Of a stretch of DNA of 64,000 nt, positions 37,626 to 49,727 are shown one piece after another. The notes below the pieces were generated by a model. It was not told the origin of the DNA. It ran no database searches and saw only the letters and a list, made by a program, of their open reading frames with translations. Source of the DNA: Lethocerus indicus (lineage: Eukaryota > Arthropoda > Insecta > Hemiptera > Belostomatidae); NCBI GenBank assembly GCA_019843655.1, contig JACDQD010000003.1, positions 32,166,224-32,230,223 on the forward strand. Reading direction: 5' to 3'. Each line of letters opens with the position of its first letter. The stretch's first letter is position 1. The translations under genes were made by a program, and so were the position numbers.

Positions 37626-40600
37626 CTTCAACTGATCACATTCTGCTTAAATACCAGCTCAGAAAGCTTTGATGCAAAAGATTTAGTAGCCTTTTAGAAA
37701 CAACACAATGGTAAATGAACTATTCTCATCAAATCAATATTAAATGTTTAATATTAAATGTTAAATAACTAAAGGATATAAACTTTAAATACAGAGCATG
37801 CTGTTTGGAAAACAGTTAAGAAAATTACTATTATAAATGAATTAGAACACAATTATATGTAGGCATAACTAACTACCTAACCATCATAATTCAATTGCAT
37901 ATTACAATATGCAATAATAATATTGTAAAAATTTGAGGGTGTGTTTGTTTACTATTCCTTAACCTTCAAAAAGTCTACATATATCAACATATAAATAAAC
38001 AGATCACCCATTAAAATCATAATGAAATATGTCTGTTCCAAACAATTCTTGAAATTTTCTAGAAGCCCATGGGACCAGAAACATTTGTTAAAGATTAATT
38101 ACATGTTCTACTAAGAAATTACGTCTAAATTAAAGAAAAATAGATAGGTGGTATATATACCAATCACAATACAAACTACTTTACCATAGTAAGAAAATAA
38201 AATACATACATGAGATAACTACTATTAAAAATGCATCATAAAGTAACATATTATAATATATAATAAAATTAGATTAACTAAGTATTAGTAGAATTTTATG
38301 TGCCATAACAATTCCATGATGAATTCATACTTCTACATATTCATTTAAATTATATTGTTTGCGATAAATAATTCCTATTTACGATTTACTAAATGCCTAA
38401 TAAAGGCTGAAGATTGTTCATTAAATGTTTGTTCTTAGTGTAACTCTAAGCATAGCAAATTAAATAAGTAAATAAAGAAGAATCAACTAATAATATCCTG
38501 TTAATTTAATTTACTGTTAAAGAGCTACATTTTTTCTGTTTAATAACAATAAATTCAACTTCTAATTTCTTCATAAGTTTTATGTTATATTAAGCTGGAT
38601 TTAAGAAAAAATTTTACAGGAAATAATCGATGTGTAATGTCTATGAAATGATCAAGAGGAATAACCCTTCAACTGATCACTTTCTGCTTAAATACCAGCT
38701 CAGAAAGCTTTGATGCAAAAGACTTAGTAGCCTTTTAGAAACAGCACAATGGTAAATGAACTATTCTCATAAAATCAACATTAAATGTTTAATATTAAAT
38801 GTTAAATAACTAAAGGATATAAACTTTAAATACAGAGCATGCTGTTTGGAAAACAGTTAAGAAAATTACTATTATAAATGAATTAGAACACAATTATATG
38901 TAGGCATAACAAACTACATAACCGTCATAATTCAATTGCATATTACAATATGCAATAATAATATTGTAAAAATTTGAGGGTGTGTTTGTTTACTATTCCT
39001 TAACCTTCAAAAAGTCTACATATATCAACATATAAATAAACAGATCACCCATTAAAATCATAATGAAATATGTCTGTTCCAAACAATTCTTGAAATTTTC
39101 TAGAAGCCCATGGGACCAGAAACATTTGTTAAAGATTAATTACATGTTCTACTAAGAAATTACATCTAAATTAAAGAAAAATAGATAGGTGGTATATATA
39201 CCAATCACAATACAAACTACTTTACCATAGTAAGAAAATAAAATACATACATGAGATAACTACTATTAGAAATGCATCATAAAGTAACATATTATAATAT
39301 ATAATAAAATTAGATTAACTAAGTAATAGTAGAATTTTATGTGCCATAACAATTCCATGATGAATTCATACTTCTACATATTCATTTAAATTATATTGTT
39401 TGTGATAAATAATTCCTATTTACGATTTATTAAATGCCTAATAAAGGCTGAAGATTGTTCATTAAATGTTTGTTCTTAGTGTAACTCTAAGCATAGTAAA
39501 TTAAATAAGTAAATAAAGAAGAATCAACTAATAATATCCTGTTAATTTAATTTACTGTTAAAGAGCTACATTTTTTCGGTTTAATAACAATAAATTCAAC
39601 TTCTAATTTCTTTATAAGTTTTATGTTATATTAAGCTGGATTTAAGAAAAAATTTACAGGAAATAATCGATGTGTAATGTCTATGAAATGATCAAGAGGA
39701 ATAACCCTTCAACTGATCACTTTCTGCTTAAATACCAGCTCAGAAAGCTTTGATGCAAAAGACTTAGTAGCCTTTTAGAAACAGCACAATGGTAAATGAA
39801 CTATTCTCATAAAATCAACATTAAATGTTTAATATTAAATGTTAAATAACTAAAGGATATAAACTTTAAATACAGAGCATGCTGTTTGGAAAACAGTTAA
39901 GAAAATTACTATTATAAATGAATTAGAACACAATTATATGTAGGCATAACAAACTACATAACCGTCATAATTCAATTGCATATTACAATATGCAATAATA
40001 ATATTGTAAAAATTTGAGGGTGTGTTTGTTTACTATTCCTTAACCTTCAAAAAGTCTACATATATCAACATATAAATAAACAGATCACCCATTAAAATCA
40101 TAATGAAATATGTCTGTTCCAAACAATTCTTGGAATTTTCTAGAAGCCCATGGGACCAGAAACATTTGTTAAAGATTAATTACATGTTCTACTAAGAAAT
40201 TACATCTAAATTAAAGAAAAATAGATAGGTGGTATATATACCAAACACAATACAAACTACTTTACCATAGTAAGAAAATAAAATACATACATGAGATAAC
40301 TACTATTAGAAATGCATCATAAAGTAACATATTATAATATATAATAAAATTAGATTAACTAAGTAATAGTAGAATTTTATGTGCCATAACAATTCCATGA
40401 TGAATTCATACTTCTACATATTCATTTAAATTATATTGTTTGTGATAAATAATTCCTATTTACGATTTATTAAATGCCTAATAAAGGCTGAAGATTGTTC
40501 ATTAAATGTTTGTTCTTAGTGTAACTCTAAGCATAGTAAATTAAATAAGTAAATAAAGAAGAATCAACTAATAATATCCTGTTAATTTAATTTACTGTTG

Positions 40601-42300
40601 AGAGCTACATTTTTTCGGTTTAATACAATAGAATTCAACTTCTAATTTCTTTATAAGTTTTATGTTATATTAAGCTGGATTTAAGAAAAAAATTTACAGG
40701 AAATAATCGATGTGTAATGTCTATGAAATGATCAAGAGAAATAAACCTTCAACTGATCACTTTCTGCTTAAATACCAGCTCAGAAAGCTTTGATGCAAAA
40801 GACTTAGTAGCCTTTTAGAAACAGCACAATGGTAAATGAACTATTCTCATAAAATCAACATTAAATGTTTAATATTAAATGTTAAATAACTAAAGGATAT
40901 AAACTTTAAATACAGAGCATGCTGTTTGGAAAACAGTTAAGAAAATTACTATTATAAATGAATTAGAACACAATTATATGTAGGCATAACAAACTACATA
41001 ACCGTCATAATTCAATTGCATATTACAATATGCAATAATAATATTATAAAAATTTGAGGGTGTGTTTGTTTACTATTCCTTAACCTTCAAAAGTCTACAT
41101 ATATCAACATATAAATAAACAGATCACCCATTAAAATCATAATGAAATATGTCTGTTCCAAACAATTCTTGGAATTTTCTAGAAGCCCATGGGACCAGAA
41201 ACATTTGTTAAAGATTAATTACATGTTCTACTAAGAAATTACATCTAAATTAAAGAAAAATAGATAGGTGGTATATATACCAAACACAATACAAACTACT
41301 TTACCATAGTAAGAAAATAAAATACATACATGAGATAACTACTATTAGAAATGCATCATAAAGTAACATATTATAATATATAATAAAATTAGATTAACTA
41401 AGTAATAGTAGAATTTTATGTGCCATAACAATTCCATGATGAATTCATACTTCTACATATTCATTTAAATTATATTGTTTGTGATAAATAATTCCTATTT
41501 ACGATTTATTAAATGCCTAATAAAGGCTGAAGATTGTTCATTAAATGTTTGTTCTTAGTGTAACTCTAAGCATAGTAAATTAAATAAGTAAATAAAGAAG
41601 AATCAACTAATAATATCCTGTTAATTTAATTTACTGTTAAAGAGCTACATTTTTTCGGTTTAATAACAATAAATTCAACTTCTAATTTCTTTATAAGTTT
41701 TATGTTATATTAAGCTGGATTTAAGAAAAAAATTTACAGGAAATAATCGATGTGTAATGTCTATGAAATGATCAAGAGAAATAAACCTTCAACTGATCAC
41801 TTTCTGCTTAAATACCAGCTCAGAAAGCTTTGATGCAAAAGACTTAGTAGCCTTTTAGAAACAGCACAATGGTAAATGAACTATTCTCATAAAATCAACA
41901 TTAAATGTTTAATATTAAATGTTAAATAACTAAAGGATATAAACTTTAAATACAGAGCATGCTGTTTGGAAAACAGTTAAGAAAATTACTATTATAAATG
42001 AATTAGAACACAATTATATGTAGGCATAACAAACTACATAACCATCATAATTAAATTGCATATTACAATATGCAATAATAATATTGTAAAAATTTGAGGG
42101 TGTGTTTGTTTACTATTCCTTAACCTACAAAAAGTCTACATATATCAACATATAAATGAACAAATCACCCATTAAAATCATAATGAAATATGTCTGTTCC
42201 AAACAATTCTTGGAATTTTCTAGAAGCCCATGGGACCAGAAACATTTGTTAAAGATTAATTACATGTTCTAATAATAGATAACTACTATTAGAAGTGCAT
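37626..42300 (+). repeat. Tandem array of 1,040-bp AT-rich units
   Basis: The landmark CCTTCAACTGATCAC recurs at about 37626, 38667, 39707, 40747 and 41787, a period of 1,040-1,041 bp. This gives four full copies and one partial copy. Copies 2 to 4 differ from each other at only a few positions. Each unit has a perfect 10-bp inverted repeat (ATTGCATATT, 2-nt spacer, inverse complement). The partial last copy carries the arm-type variant around 42270-42400, so array and right arm merge without a clean boundary. No long open frame is present. Confidence 0.95.
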
Positions 42301-43609
42301 CATAAAGGAATATATTATTGATTATATTCCAAGAAAAAACTCAGAACTTGAAGGGCCTTTGATTAGGCCCTGAATTATTCATCTTATTACTCAATTCAAA
42401 TAGTTAATATATAATATAATTATTAACTAAGTAATAGTAGAATTTTATGTGCCATAACAATTCCATAATGAATTTATGCTTCTACATATTCATTTAAAAT
42501 TATATTGATTGTGATAAATAATCCCTATTTACTATTTACTAAATGCCTAACTACTATTATAAATGCATGATAATATATTATTGATTATATTCAAAGAAAA
42601 ATCTCTGAACTTGAAGGGTCCTTGATTAGGCCCTGAATTATCTACCTTATTACACAGTTCCTGTTGAAATATTAATTATAATTTGCTTTAAATAAAATTA
42701 ATGAATATCAAATTTAAAATTGATAGCTTTATTAGGAAGTGTTATTTAGTCCAAATTTAATGTAAATTTAATTTAAATAGATATTTAAAATCTATATAAC
42801 TAAACTATTTTTTGCCATGTACTTATTTATCACCAATTGTACTGGTCGCCAATTTTCTATAGTTATAAGGTTTACAATTTTTATGGTTCTATTTGTACAT
42901 GGAACGCAAAACTGTTTTAAAGTTAAGTTTAAGACGAGTATTAATTCAATTCCATGCGAATTTATGAGAATTATATGAAATCCAAACTGGTGGCAAGACT
43001 GCAGTTCGGACGATTTCCAGACGGGGTAAGAAGTTACGTTCGCGTTAGCTGAAATAATGCTTTTATTAAGTTGAATACCGTTTCAATTCTTTGGAATAGA
43101 TACTCTCTACCGATCGGTAACGATATCTCGATTTGGTTTCGTGAATTGTTCGCGTAATCCGCGTTCATAATCGTCAAGTAGGAACTTCTCTTTTTTGGTA
43201 CTAGCCCAAGCCGTACTGCTTTCCGAATTGCAAATGGCGGATCATGGCGTCTCATAAGAGAATAACTTGCGGCACTAGATTTTATCGCATTAAGAAGTTT
43301 TAGAGCCAGGTAAGAATATAACGATCTTTTTTATCGTTTGCATGCAAATGAGCTAATGAAATATTGTAATGAGCCCTCTCTTCATGTATGTCGTAATTTT
43401 GAATATTGCTCCGCCGACTCGTACAGGGCAAAGGTTAAGACAAATTTGTACTGATATTATAATATCAAAATTATTCAGTTTAAGCCACTGATTAATCAAT
43501 AAATCGAATTAATGTCTATTTTGAAAAATATCTCAACTGCAAATAAAGGATTACAACAGATCCAGAAATTAACTTGAGTTCAGCCAGAGACAGAGTGCGC
43601 TCTGCACTG
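42018..43609 (-). repeat. Right inverted arm
   Basis: About 1.59 kb, the inverted partner of 34639-36400. It contains the mirror of the 75-codon frame (here 73 codons, minus, 43034-43255). It also has the mirror of the exon-like feature: ATGGCG at 43234 and 43244 and CCAG followed by GTAAGA at 43309, but here an in-frame TAG interrupts just before the donor. The 20-odd substitutions between the arms in the mirrored frame mostly change amino acids, so coding constraint is not supported. Confidence 0.85.
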
Positions 43610-43675
43610 GGGCCGTCCAACGGAAGGAGCGCGCACTTCAGACCAGACGCATTACACTCGATTAAATTTCCCATT

Positions 43676-44130
43676 TCTTTATAAGTTTTATTTTACATTA
43701 AGCTAAATGTACTAAACACTTATATTGGAAATAATAGATATGAAATATCTATGACATGACCAAAAGGAATAAACCTTAAATTGATCACTTTCTGCTTAAT
43801 GAACAGTTCAAATTTTTGATTCAAAAGACCTGGTAGCCTATTAGGAAGAGCACAAGGGTAAGTGAACAAATAAAATCAACATTAAATATACATTAATTAG
43901 GATCAACAAGAAAAATGGAGTAAGACTATCATTTCATAAAGGTCATTTTTAATTCCATGGGGAAAAAGCTACATTTGCTACTATTGAATACAACTCCAAC
44001 AACAAGTTTAACTTCAGCTTATTAACAAGTTTTATTTCAAATTAGGCTGCATTTAATCAAAATATATGTGAGAAATAATAGATGCGTAATAATATGAAAT
44101 AAATAAAAGATATAAACTTTAATTATAGAG
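43676..44130 (+). repeat. Diverged unit fragments outside the right end
   Basis: Beyond the right GGGCC, the stretch 43676-43895 matches part of the tandem unit at much lower identity (TTTCTTTATAAGTTTTATTTTACATTAAGC, then TTGATCACTTTCTGCTTAAT). The stretch 43950-44130 matches the diverged form at 36700-36900 (TTAGGCTGCATTTAATC). Related repeat sequence therefore existed at this locus outside the proposed element boundary. Confidence 0.75.
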
Positions 44131-45000
44131 CCTGCAATTAGTTTTATGTCTAGTAACACATAATAGGAAAGATGTGACTGACAACATCCTCTCAGATGAT
44201 TTAATAATACTTTAAATAAATGCTTTGTATGTTTCAAATAGAGTCAGATAAAGACACATTTTTGTTGTTGAATTGGAACCTGTTGACTTACATCTTGGCA
44301 GTAACCTACTATGAACTTATGGGTTGTAAATATTAAGGTTATTGTACAGATTATGTAGCTACTTCATTATGTAGTTACTTCATAACTGAATTTTGCTTTT
44401 TCTTTTAGCTTGTTTTATTTTATTTCATGAACAAAGGTTTATTAATTTAAGATTGATATTTTTCCAATAAATAGAATTTAAAATGAATTCAAGTCAAGCT
44501 AAACATCTTTGAACAGAGCAATTAGTACATTTAACATATTAATTTAATCCACAGTCTTCTTGAGATTACAAAGAATACATATTTATTTACCATTTATGTT
44601 TGTAAATAAAATTGTGTATCCCATTGCACATGTAAGTTGGTTTTACATGCAGTAGTTGGAAAATACTATTTAATTGAAATAACTTCTATAGAATGAAATA
44701 AGGATAACTTTCAAGGTAGAAAAATGAAAAAGTGAAAAAGTGACAATTTATAAAAATACTTTAATTACTTCAGTACAGAATGCTTATATTATTTCAATCT
44801 TAGCGGAAACATAATTATAATTATTTTTTCAATTTCCCGCTTATTTACAATATCAAACAACAAAATTTATCAATAAGCTAATTATTAAAGAAATATAATA
44901 TTCGATAAAAATATAATAATAATTTATGTACAAAATTTAACAGAAAAATCACTGTAATTAGAAAAATACTTTTTACATCGGTTGAAGTTACAATAGAAAA
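44131..45000. other. AT-rich DNA, likely including the Nup88 3' UTR
   Basis: No gene on either strand. For the minus-strand Nup88 transcript, candidate AATAAA polyadenylation signals lie near 44582-44587 and further downstream near 44449. The real 3' end cannot be fixed from sequence alone. Confidence 0.4.
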
Positions 45001-46983
45001 TTAATCTTTTACCAAATCCGACGAAATTGCTCTTAAATCTTTAACTCTTTTTGTTAGAGATTGCATTTCAGTGGTTATATCTTCTAAGTAGGAACGTATC
45101 ATTTTCTTTTTGGTTTCTCCCAAATATGCATCTCTGTTGGTAGAATTTTCTGATCTGGCAAAGTTCCTAGACTCCACAGTGACCTGTATCCTCTCCATCT
45201 CTTTTTTGACATGCTCCAATCTTACACTGACGTTGTCCAATATGTTATTGAGTTTTTTCTCGGATTTGGTGGAGGGGCCCTCGCGGCACCTGAACTTCTT
45301 CAGCAGATCCTCGGTCCTGCCCATCAGGTCGTTCTGTTTCTCGTTGATCTCCTCATAGCGCTCAGCTATCTGTTCCGCAGCGCTCTGCAGTTCGCCCTTG
45401 TACTCTAACAGTCGTTCTATGTTTTTCCTCTGATGGACCATGCTCACCTTCAGCATCTGTACCCGGTCCTTGATCTTTTGCGCCGCCGTCTTGTACGTCT
45501 TGAACACGTCCTCCCTGTGCCTGCGCATTATACCCAGCACTATTTCCAGCATCACTCTCGAGTCAGCGGCTGCATTCTCCGGAAGATTCAACAAAGGCGG
45601 CTTGGACGAGCTCTTCAGGATGCCCTGTATCATGAGGCCAAACCCATCGTCGTCGTCACTACGTCTATCCACCGACGACAGCAAGTTCATGGCTGAATAG
45701 GCAGAGTAATTTGGCAACCTGAGCATCATAACCTTCCCATCAGATAACAACACCAGATAGTATTCAAGATCTATATGACTCAATCCCAATATCGGGTTGT
45801 TGGTGAGGCCGGTGTCTGAGACAACTGCGGTACACAGCAAATATTCTGCCAGGCTGTGGGAACTGTACGAGAACTCATCGTCGGTGCTGTCACCGAACTC
45901 CATGAGCTTGGTAACCAGTGGTAGCGTCACCGTGTGGATACCCGCGTCGTGAATGCAGATGTACCTAGATTTCTCGATCGGGTCCTTTTCAAGCTTGATC
46001 GGACAGCTGACAGCATCGTCGATACTATCACCCACCGTAAGTCCCAGTTCTAGTTCTATGGATTCTACAAAATGCAGAGATTTGCCCGGATCATTGGGCG
46101 AATCGGCATCCTCCGACGGGAGGAGGAGGCAGTTGTAAATGGTACCTGTACAGGTGGCCAAAACGACTACTGGAGGAGATGTATCCAATACCAGTATGGA
46201 ACTTGCGTCTATACCGTAGTTATCGTCGGATTCTGGGTACATGAGAAGGGGCCCCACCAGCGGCATCTTTTCATTGGTGTCCTTCAGTTTAGTGACCACC
46301 TTGTAGACCTCCCCGTTGCCCCAGAGTACCAGTATCGGCCACTGGATTTCTTCCATCTCCCGGTGGAGGACAGGTGTAGAGAAGGCGAAGTCGACGGGCG
46401 TTTCTCCGAGGTCGAGCAGGCCAGGCAGGTTGGATCTGGAGGGCGCCCTGTAGGAGAGGCAGCAGCTCCACAGGAAGGAGCCGGTGGCGGCGTCGTACAG
46501 CCTGAGACACTCGTCCGAAGTGAGGACGACCAGGTGGCAATCGAGGGGAGAGCCCGGGTGCCACTGGACTCGCCTCACCTTCTGATCGCCGCCCGACTGG
46601 TTCCTCTGTCCGAGGTTGACGCTGGGCATCTCTTTGGGCCCCTCGGCCTCTTTGGTCCAGCTGGTGATCAGCTGCATGACCGACACCCCCATGGTGCCCC
46701 ACAGGGCCAACAGAGTGCCGCTCGAGTTGAGCAGGATCCTCTCCACGTTGAAGAGGGGCCGTCGGCTAGGGTAGAACCTTCGAATGGTGCTCAGGTCAGA
46801 GTCCCTGGCAACCAGTTTCTTGTTGACCGCTTCGACGCGCCCCTTCGAACAGTTCCAGACGTAAACCACATCGCCGTTGCACGCCACTAAGCTTCGGCAC
46901 TTTTGCGAGCCCACCGGCACCTTAACCGGCAGCGATTTGAATAGCTTGTGTTCTACGAGAGACGATATATCATAGAACGACAT
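45001..46983 (-). CDS. Nup88: Nuclear pore complex protein Nup88, single exon
   Basis: A complete 660-residue homologue of nucleoporin Nup88 (Drosophila members only, about 700 residues). In the family, Nup88 sits on the cytoplasmic face of the nuclear pore with Nup214 and limits CRM1-dependent protein export. Family signatures are visible: LNSSGTLLALWGTMGVSV at about residues 85-102 and WHPGSPLDCHLVVLTSD at about 141-157 in the N-terminal beta-propeller. A charged coiled-coil C-terminal third from about residue 500 (with KNIERLLEYKGELQSAAEQI) also fits. I chose the ATG at 46983 because it begins MSFYDISSLVEHKLFKSL, like family N-termini, and has a good context (ACAGCCATGT). The frame stays open 108 bp further upstream but has no ATG there. 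No intron interrupts the reading frame. Codons are clearly more GC-rich than the flanks. It looks functional. Confidence 0.93.
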   Translation of the reverse strand: MSFYDISSLVEHKLFKSLPVKVPVGSQKCRSLVACNGDVVYVWNCSKGRVEAVNKKLVARDSDLSTIRRFYPSRRPLFNVERILLNSSGTLLALWGTMGVSVMQLITSWTKEAEGPKEMPSVNLGQRNQSGGDQKVRRVQWHPGSPLDCHLVVLTSDECLRLYDAATGSFLWSCCLSYRAPSRSNLPGLLDLGETPVDFAFSTPVLHREMEEIQWPILVLWGNGEVYKVVTKLKDTNEKMPLVGPLLMYPESDDNYGIDASSILVLDTSPPVVVLATCTGTIYNCLLLPSEDADSPNDPGKSLHFVESIELELGLTVGDSIDDAVSCPIKLEKDPIEKSRYICIHDAGIHTVTLPLVTKLMEFGDSTDDEFSYSSHSLAEYLLCTAVVSDTGLTNNPILGLSHIDLEYYLVLLSDGKVMMLRLPNYSAYSAMNLLSSVDRRSDDDDGFGLMIQGILKSSSKPPLLNLPENAAADSRVMLEIVLGIMRRHREDVFKTYKTAAQKIKDRVQMLKVSMVHQRKNIERLLEYKGELQSAAEQIAERYEEINEKQNDLMGRTEDLLKKFRCREGPSTKSEKKLNNILDNVSVRLEHVKKEMERIQVTVESRNFARSENSTNRDAYLGETKKKMIRSYLEDITTEMQSLTKRVKDLRAISSDLVKD

Positions 46984-47091
46984 GGCTGTTACGGCTCGAC
47001 TGGTTTGTTTTTCTCCTACATATGACGACTCGAGGGAAAGATCGCCAGCTTGGCCAACCTCGAATATTACTACGCGACAAAAATTGTCCAA

Positions 47092-47910
47092 CCGTTTTGT
47101 ACACCGGTCGGTTAGTGTTTATAATTTTTGTTTGAAATAGGTCCGGAAATTTTAAATAAAAATATTAACCGGTAACGAACGAATCGTACGAATATTATAA
47201 TTCATTTGTTTCTCCCGAATCCTTCGGCCAATAGTGGCGCTCAAATCAGGTCGGCCGTTGTACGGAGTAATTCGGATTGTAATCTTATCGGTTAAATATA
47301 TTGAATGGCTTCTTAGTATGGCTACAGAAATCTCTACTTTTGTGCAAATACCATTCTAGTATACCATTATTAGTATAAGGCTAAAGTATGGTTTTAATTT
47401 GTTAGAGATGTTTTTGCCAGTATCTAAAGATGAAAATGGATTAAATTTGTTTTCTCTCTCAACTGATACTTGGGGCTCCATTTAAACTAATGTTTCTCAA
47501 CTTTAGTTGTTAATCATTTAATGTTAAGATTTATATTAATATTGTAAATGGAAACAATTCTTATCCATTAATGACTTATATAAATAGACTTTATTATAAA
47601 AGATAAGAAAAGTAGTTAGAATAAGAAGTGACTGGTGATATACAAGTACACTAAATTTATCTAAGTCAGGGGACAATTAATGCTTCATTACCAGAACAAA
47701 TAAATATTTCATATCATCAATTTGGCCCTAAATTAGATTGAGTTTTATGTTGTTGTCAGACACCCATTATAGTATTTCATTGAAAATATGTTTTATTTTA
47801 TTAAGTACTCTATTATCATCTTACGGCTTTTATATTTCATTTTCTAGAACTGTAGAAATCATAGGAACCAAAAATTAAAATTACTGGTTCAGAAAATATG
47901 ATTTAATCTG

Positions 47911-47960
<50 letters not shown>

Positions 47961-49399
47961 GATATATAATATATATTATATATATAATATATATAATAGA
48001 CATCCTTTAATGTTAACAATTAAATATCCAGTAAATGAATTATTCCTTCAGTTGCAAATAAGATATTAATTATTTATTTTTTTCCTCAAAGGGCAAAGGG
48101 GAAATGATAAATGCATGCTCAAATTACTAATATAATTCTTCTTATATAAATAGATACATAACTGGAAAATGAATAATTATGTACAGGTTCATCTTAAGTG
48201 TAGTACATATAATTTCAGAAACAAATGGTTAAAATTTAACCAGCAACCATGAAATTTAATATTTCTGACCATTTTGTTATTGGTAAAAGTAAAGATAATT
48301 TAATTTCAAATTATTATATTATAAATTACCAGTTTTAACTATTACTTTGTGATTTTAACTCTCATTTTGAGCTAACTATAAATTTAAATTTCAATAAATC
48401 TATTTATTAATCTTGCAATTCAACTGCTTTCCATGAGATTAATTTTCGTCAATTATTTGCCCTTTTATACATTTTATTGATTGAATTATTTATATATTGA
48501 TAGATTTAAATGTATTTATACCATAAATATAGTTTTATTTAAACAAATCATCCGTATATCAAGTTTTCAGAAATTAACTGTTTCATCAGACTGTTTCATA
48601 TTCAATCAGACTGTATCATGGTTTTTTTTTACTTTCTGCTAACGTTCGTTCCTAATGAATTTCTTTGTTACCGTATTTATTTTTGTAAATATCAGTTTTA
48701 AATTAGATTCAAAATTATAGTCCATAACGTAAATTATACCAGTGTTTCAACTCTGTTTTCTTTTTAGGGCCCTGATATTTTTTAAAGGCTTTTATAAATA
48801 GTTACCTCTGTGAATGCCAGTGAACAACACTATGTAGATGATATAGAATTAAGACTCTACTTCATAAATCTAATAATTTACCCGTTTTACTGTTTTTAAA
48901 TGGAAATTTATGATTTAATTTTATATTTCCAGTTTTGATTCGTTGTCTTATGCTTATTCTTTTTTCTTGGGTAAAACTGAAATAGTTTGCCTACAACAGT
49001 CTTGAACTTAACACACTAGTTCAATAAATAAATTAAAAAATAAATACATCGCGCTTGTAAACAATAGCAAAGGGCCTAATTTTATTCACATACTGGTCTT
49101 CCAGTAGATCTTCTTGTCTAGTTGGTGCCAAATTGAGGAAATAATTTCTACATTTAACAGATTTTAGATAGTTACAGGATTGGTTTACATGAGACTATAA
49201 AGGTTTGCCTTCTAGTCTTAATAAGTTAGTTACTGTGGATTTTCTATTAATGTTGCCCCATTTTAATTTAGTGAATTTTAACATTTTTTACTCAGTGTAG
49301 TAATTTTAGTGTAGTTATGAAACTAATAATAGTTGGGAGCCACCAAAAATGTGTATATTTTTTGTTGAAAGTCATTGTTTGAACTCTTCTCTGTCCAGC
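47092..49399. other. AT-rich intergenic DNA
   Basis: This holds the Nup88 upstream region (no TATA box I would defend) and a TA microsatellite at about 47911-47999. I see no open frame of note on either strand. Confidence 0.5.
47911..47999. repeat. (TA)n microsatellite
   Basis: A pure TA run of about 65 bp followed by imperfect TATAATATAT. Confidence 0.95.
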
Positions 49400-49727
49400 T
49401 TTATTGAACGGACTTAATTCCCTGAATTATTTGGTTAAAGGGGGGAACAAGACTGTTATAAGACCGCAGTAGTTATATGTTTTTCCTGGTAATATAAAAC
49501 TGTAACAGGGGCATATGCTACAATGAGAACAGAGCATAGTCTCAGTCTGTAGAGATATTATCTCGAATTGGAAAGTAACTCATTTTGACACCCTAGTAAA
49601 ACATATTTGAAAAGATTTCCGAGTCCTTGTCTTCAAACTGATCGAGCCCTCAAAATGATTTTTAACTTCTGTTAAAAAGATCAATAAAATTAGGACCTTT
49701 GTGATGCGAAAAAAATCTTGTAGGTCA

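Larger units (their letters stand above)
34639..43609. mobile_element. Inverted-repeat element with tandem core, about 9 kb
   Basis: The two ends are inverted copies of each other. The left end starts CAGGGTCCAGAGCGCGCTCT and the right end, read inward, starts CAGTGCAGAGCGCACTCT. Matching positions on the two arms sum to about 78,245-78,255 through the outer 400 bp, so the arms are collinear with few indels. GGGCC lies immediately outside each end (34634-34638 and 43610-43614), as a 5-bp target duplication would. The core has about 4.5 copies of a 1,040-bp AT-rich unit. I find no transposase, reverse transcriptase or replication gene inside. It may be a large non-autonomous DNA transposon, or an inverted duplication that seeded a satellite. 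The superfamily is not assigned: CAG ends with a 5-bp duplication do not clearly fit a class I know. Confidence 0.6.

Noticed and set aside
46072..46890. Plus-strand 272-codon frame.
   Set aside because: Exact antisense of the GC-rich part of Nup88; codon-bias shadow.
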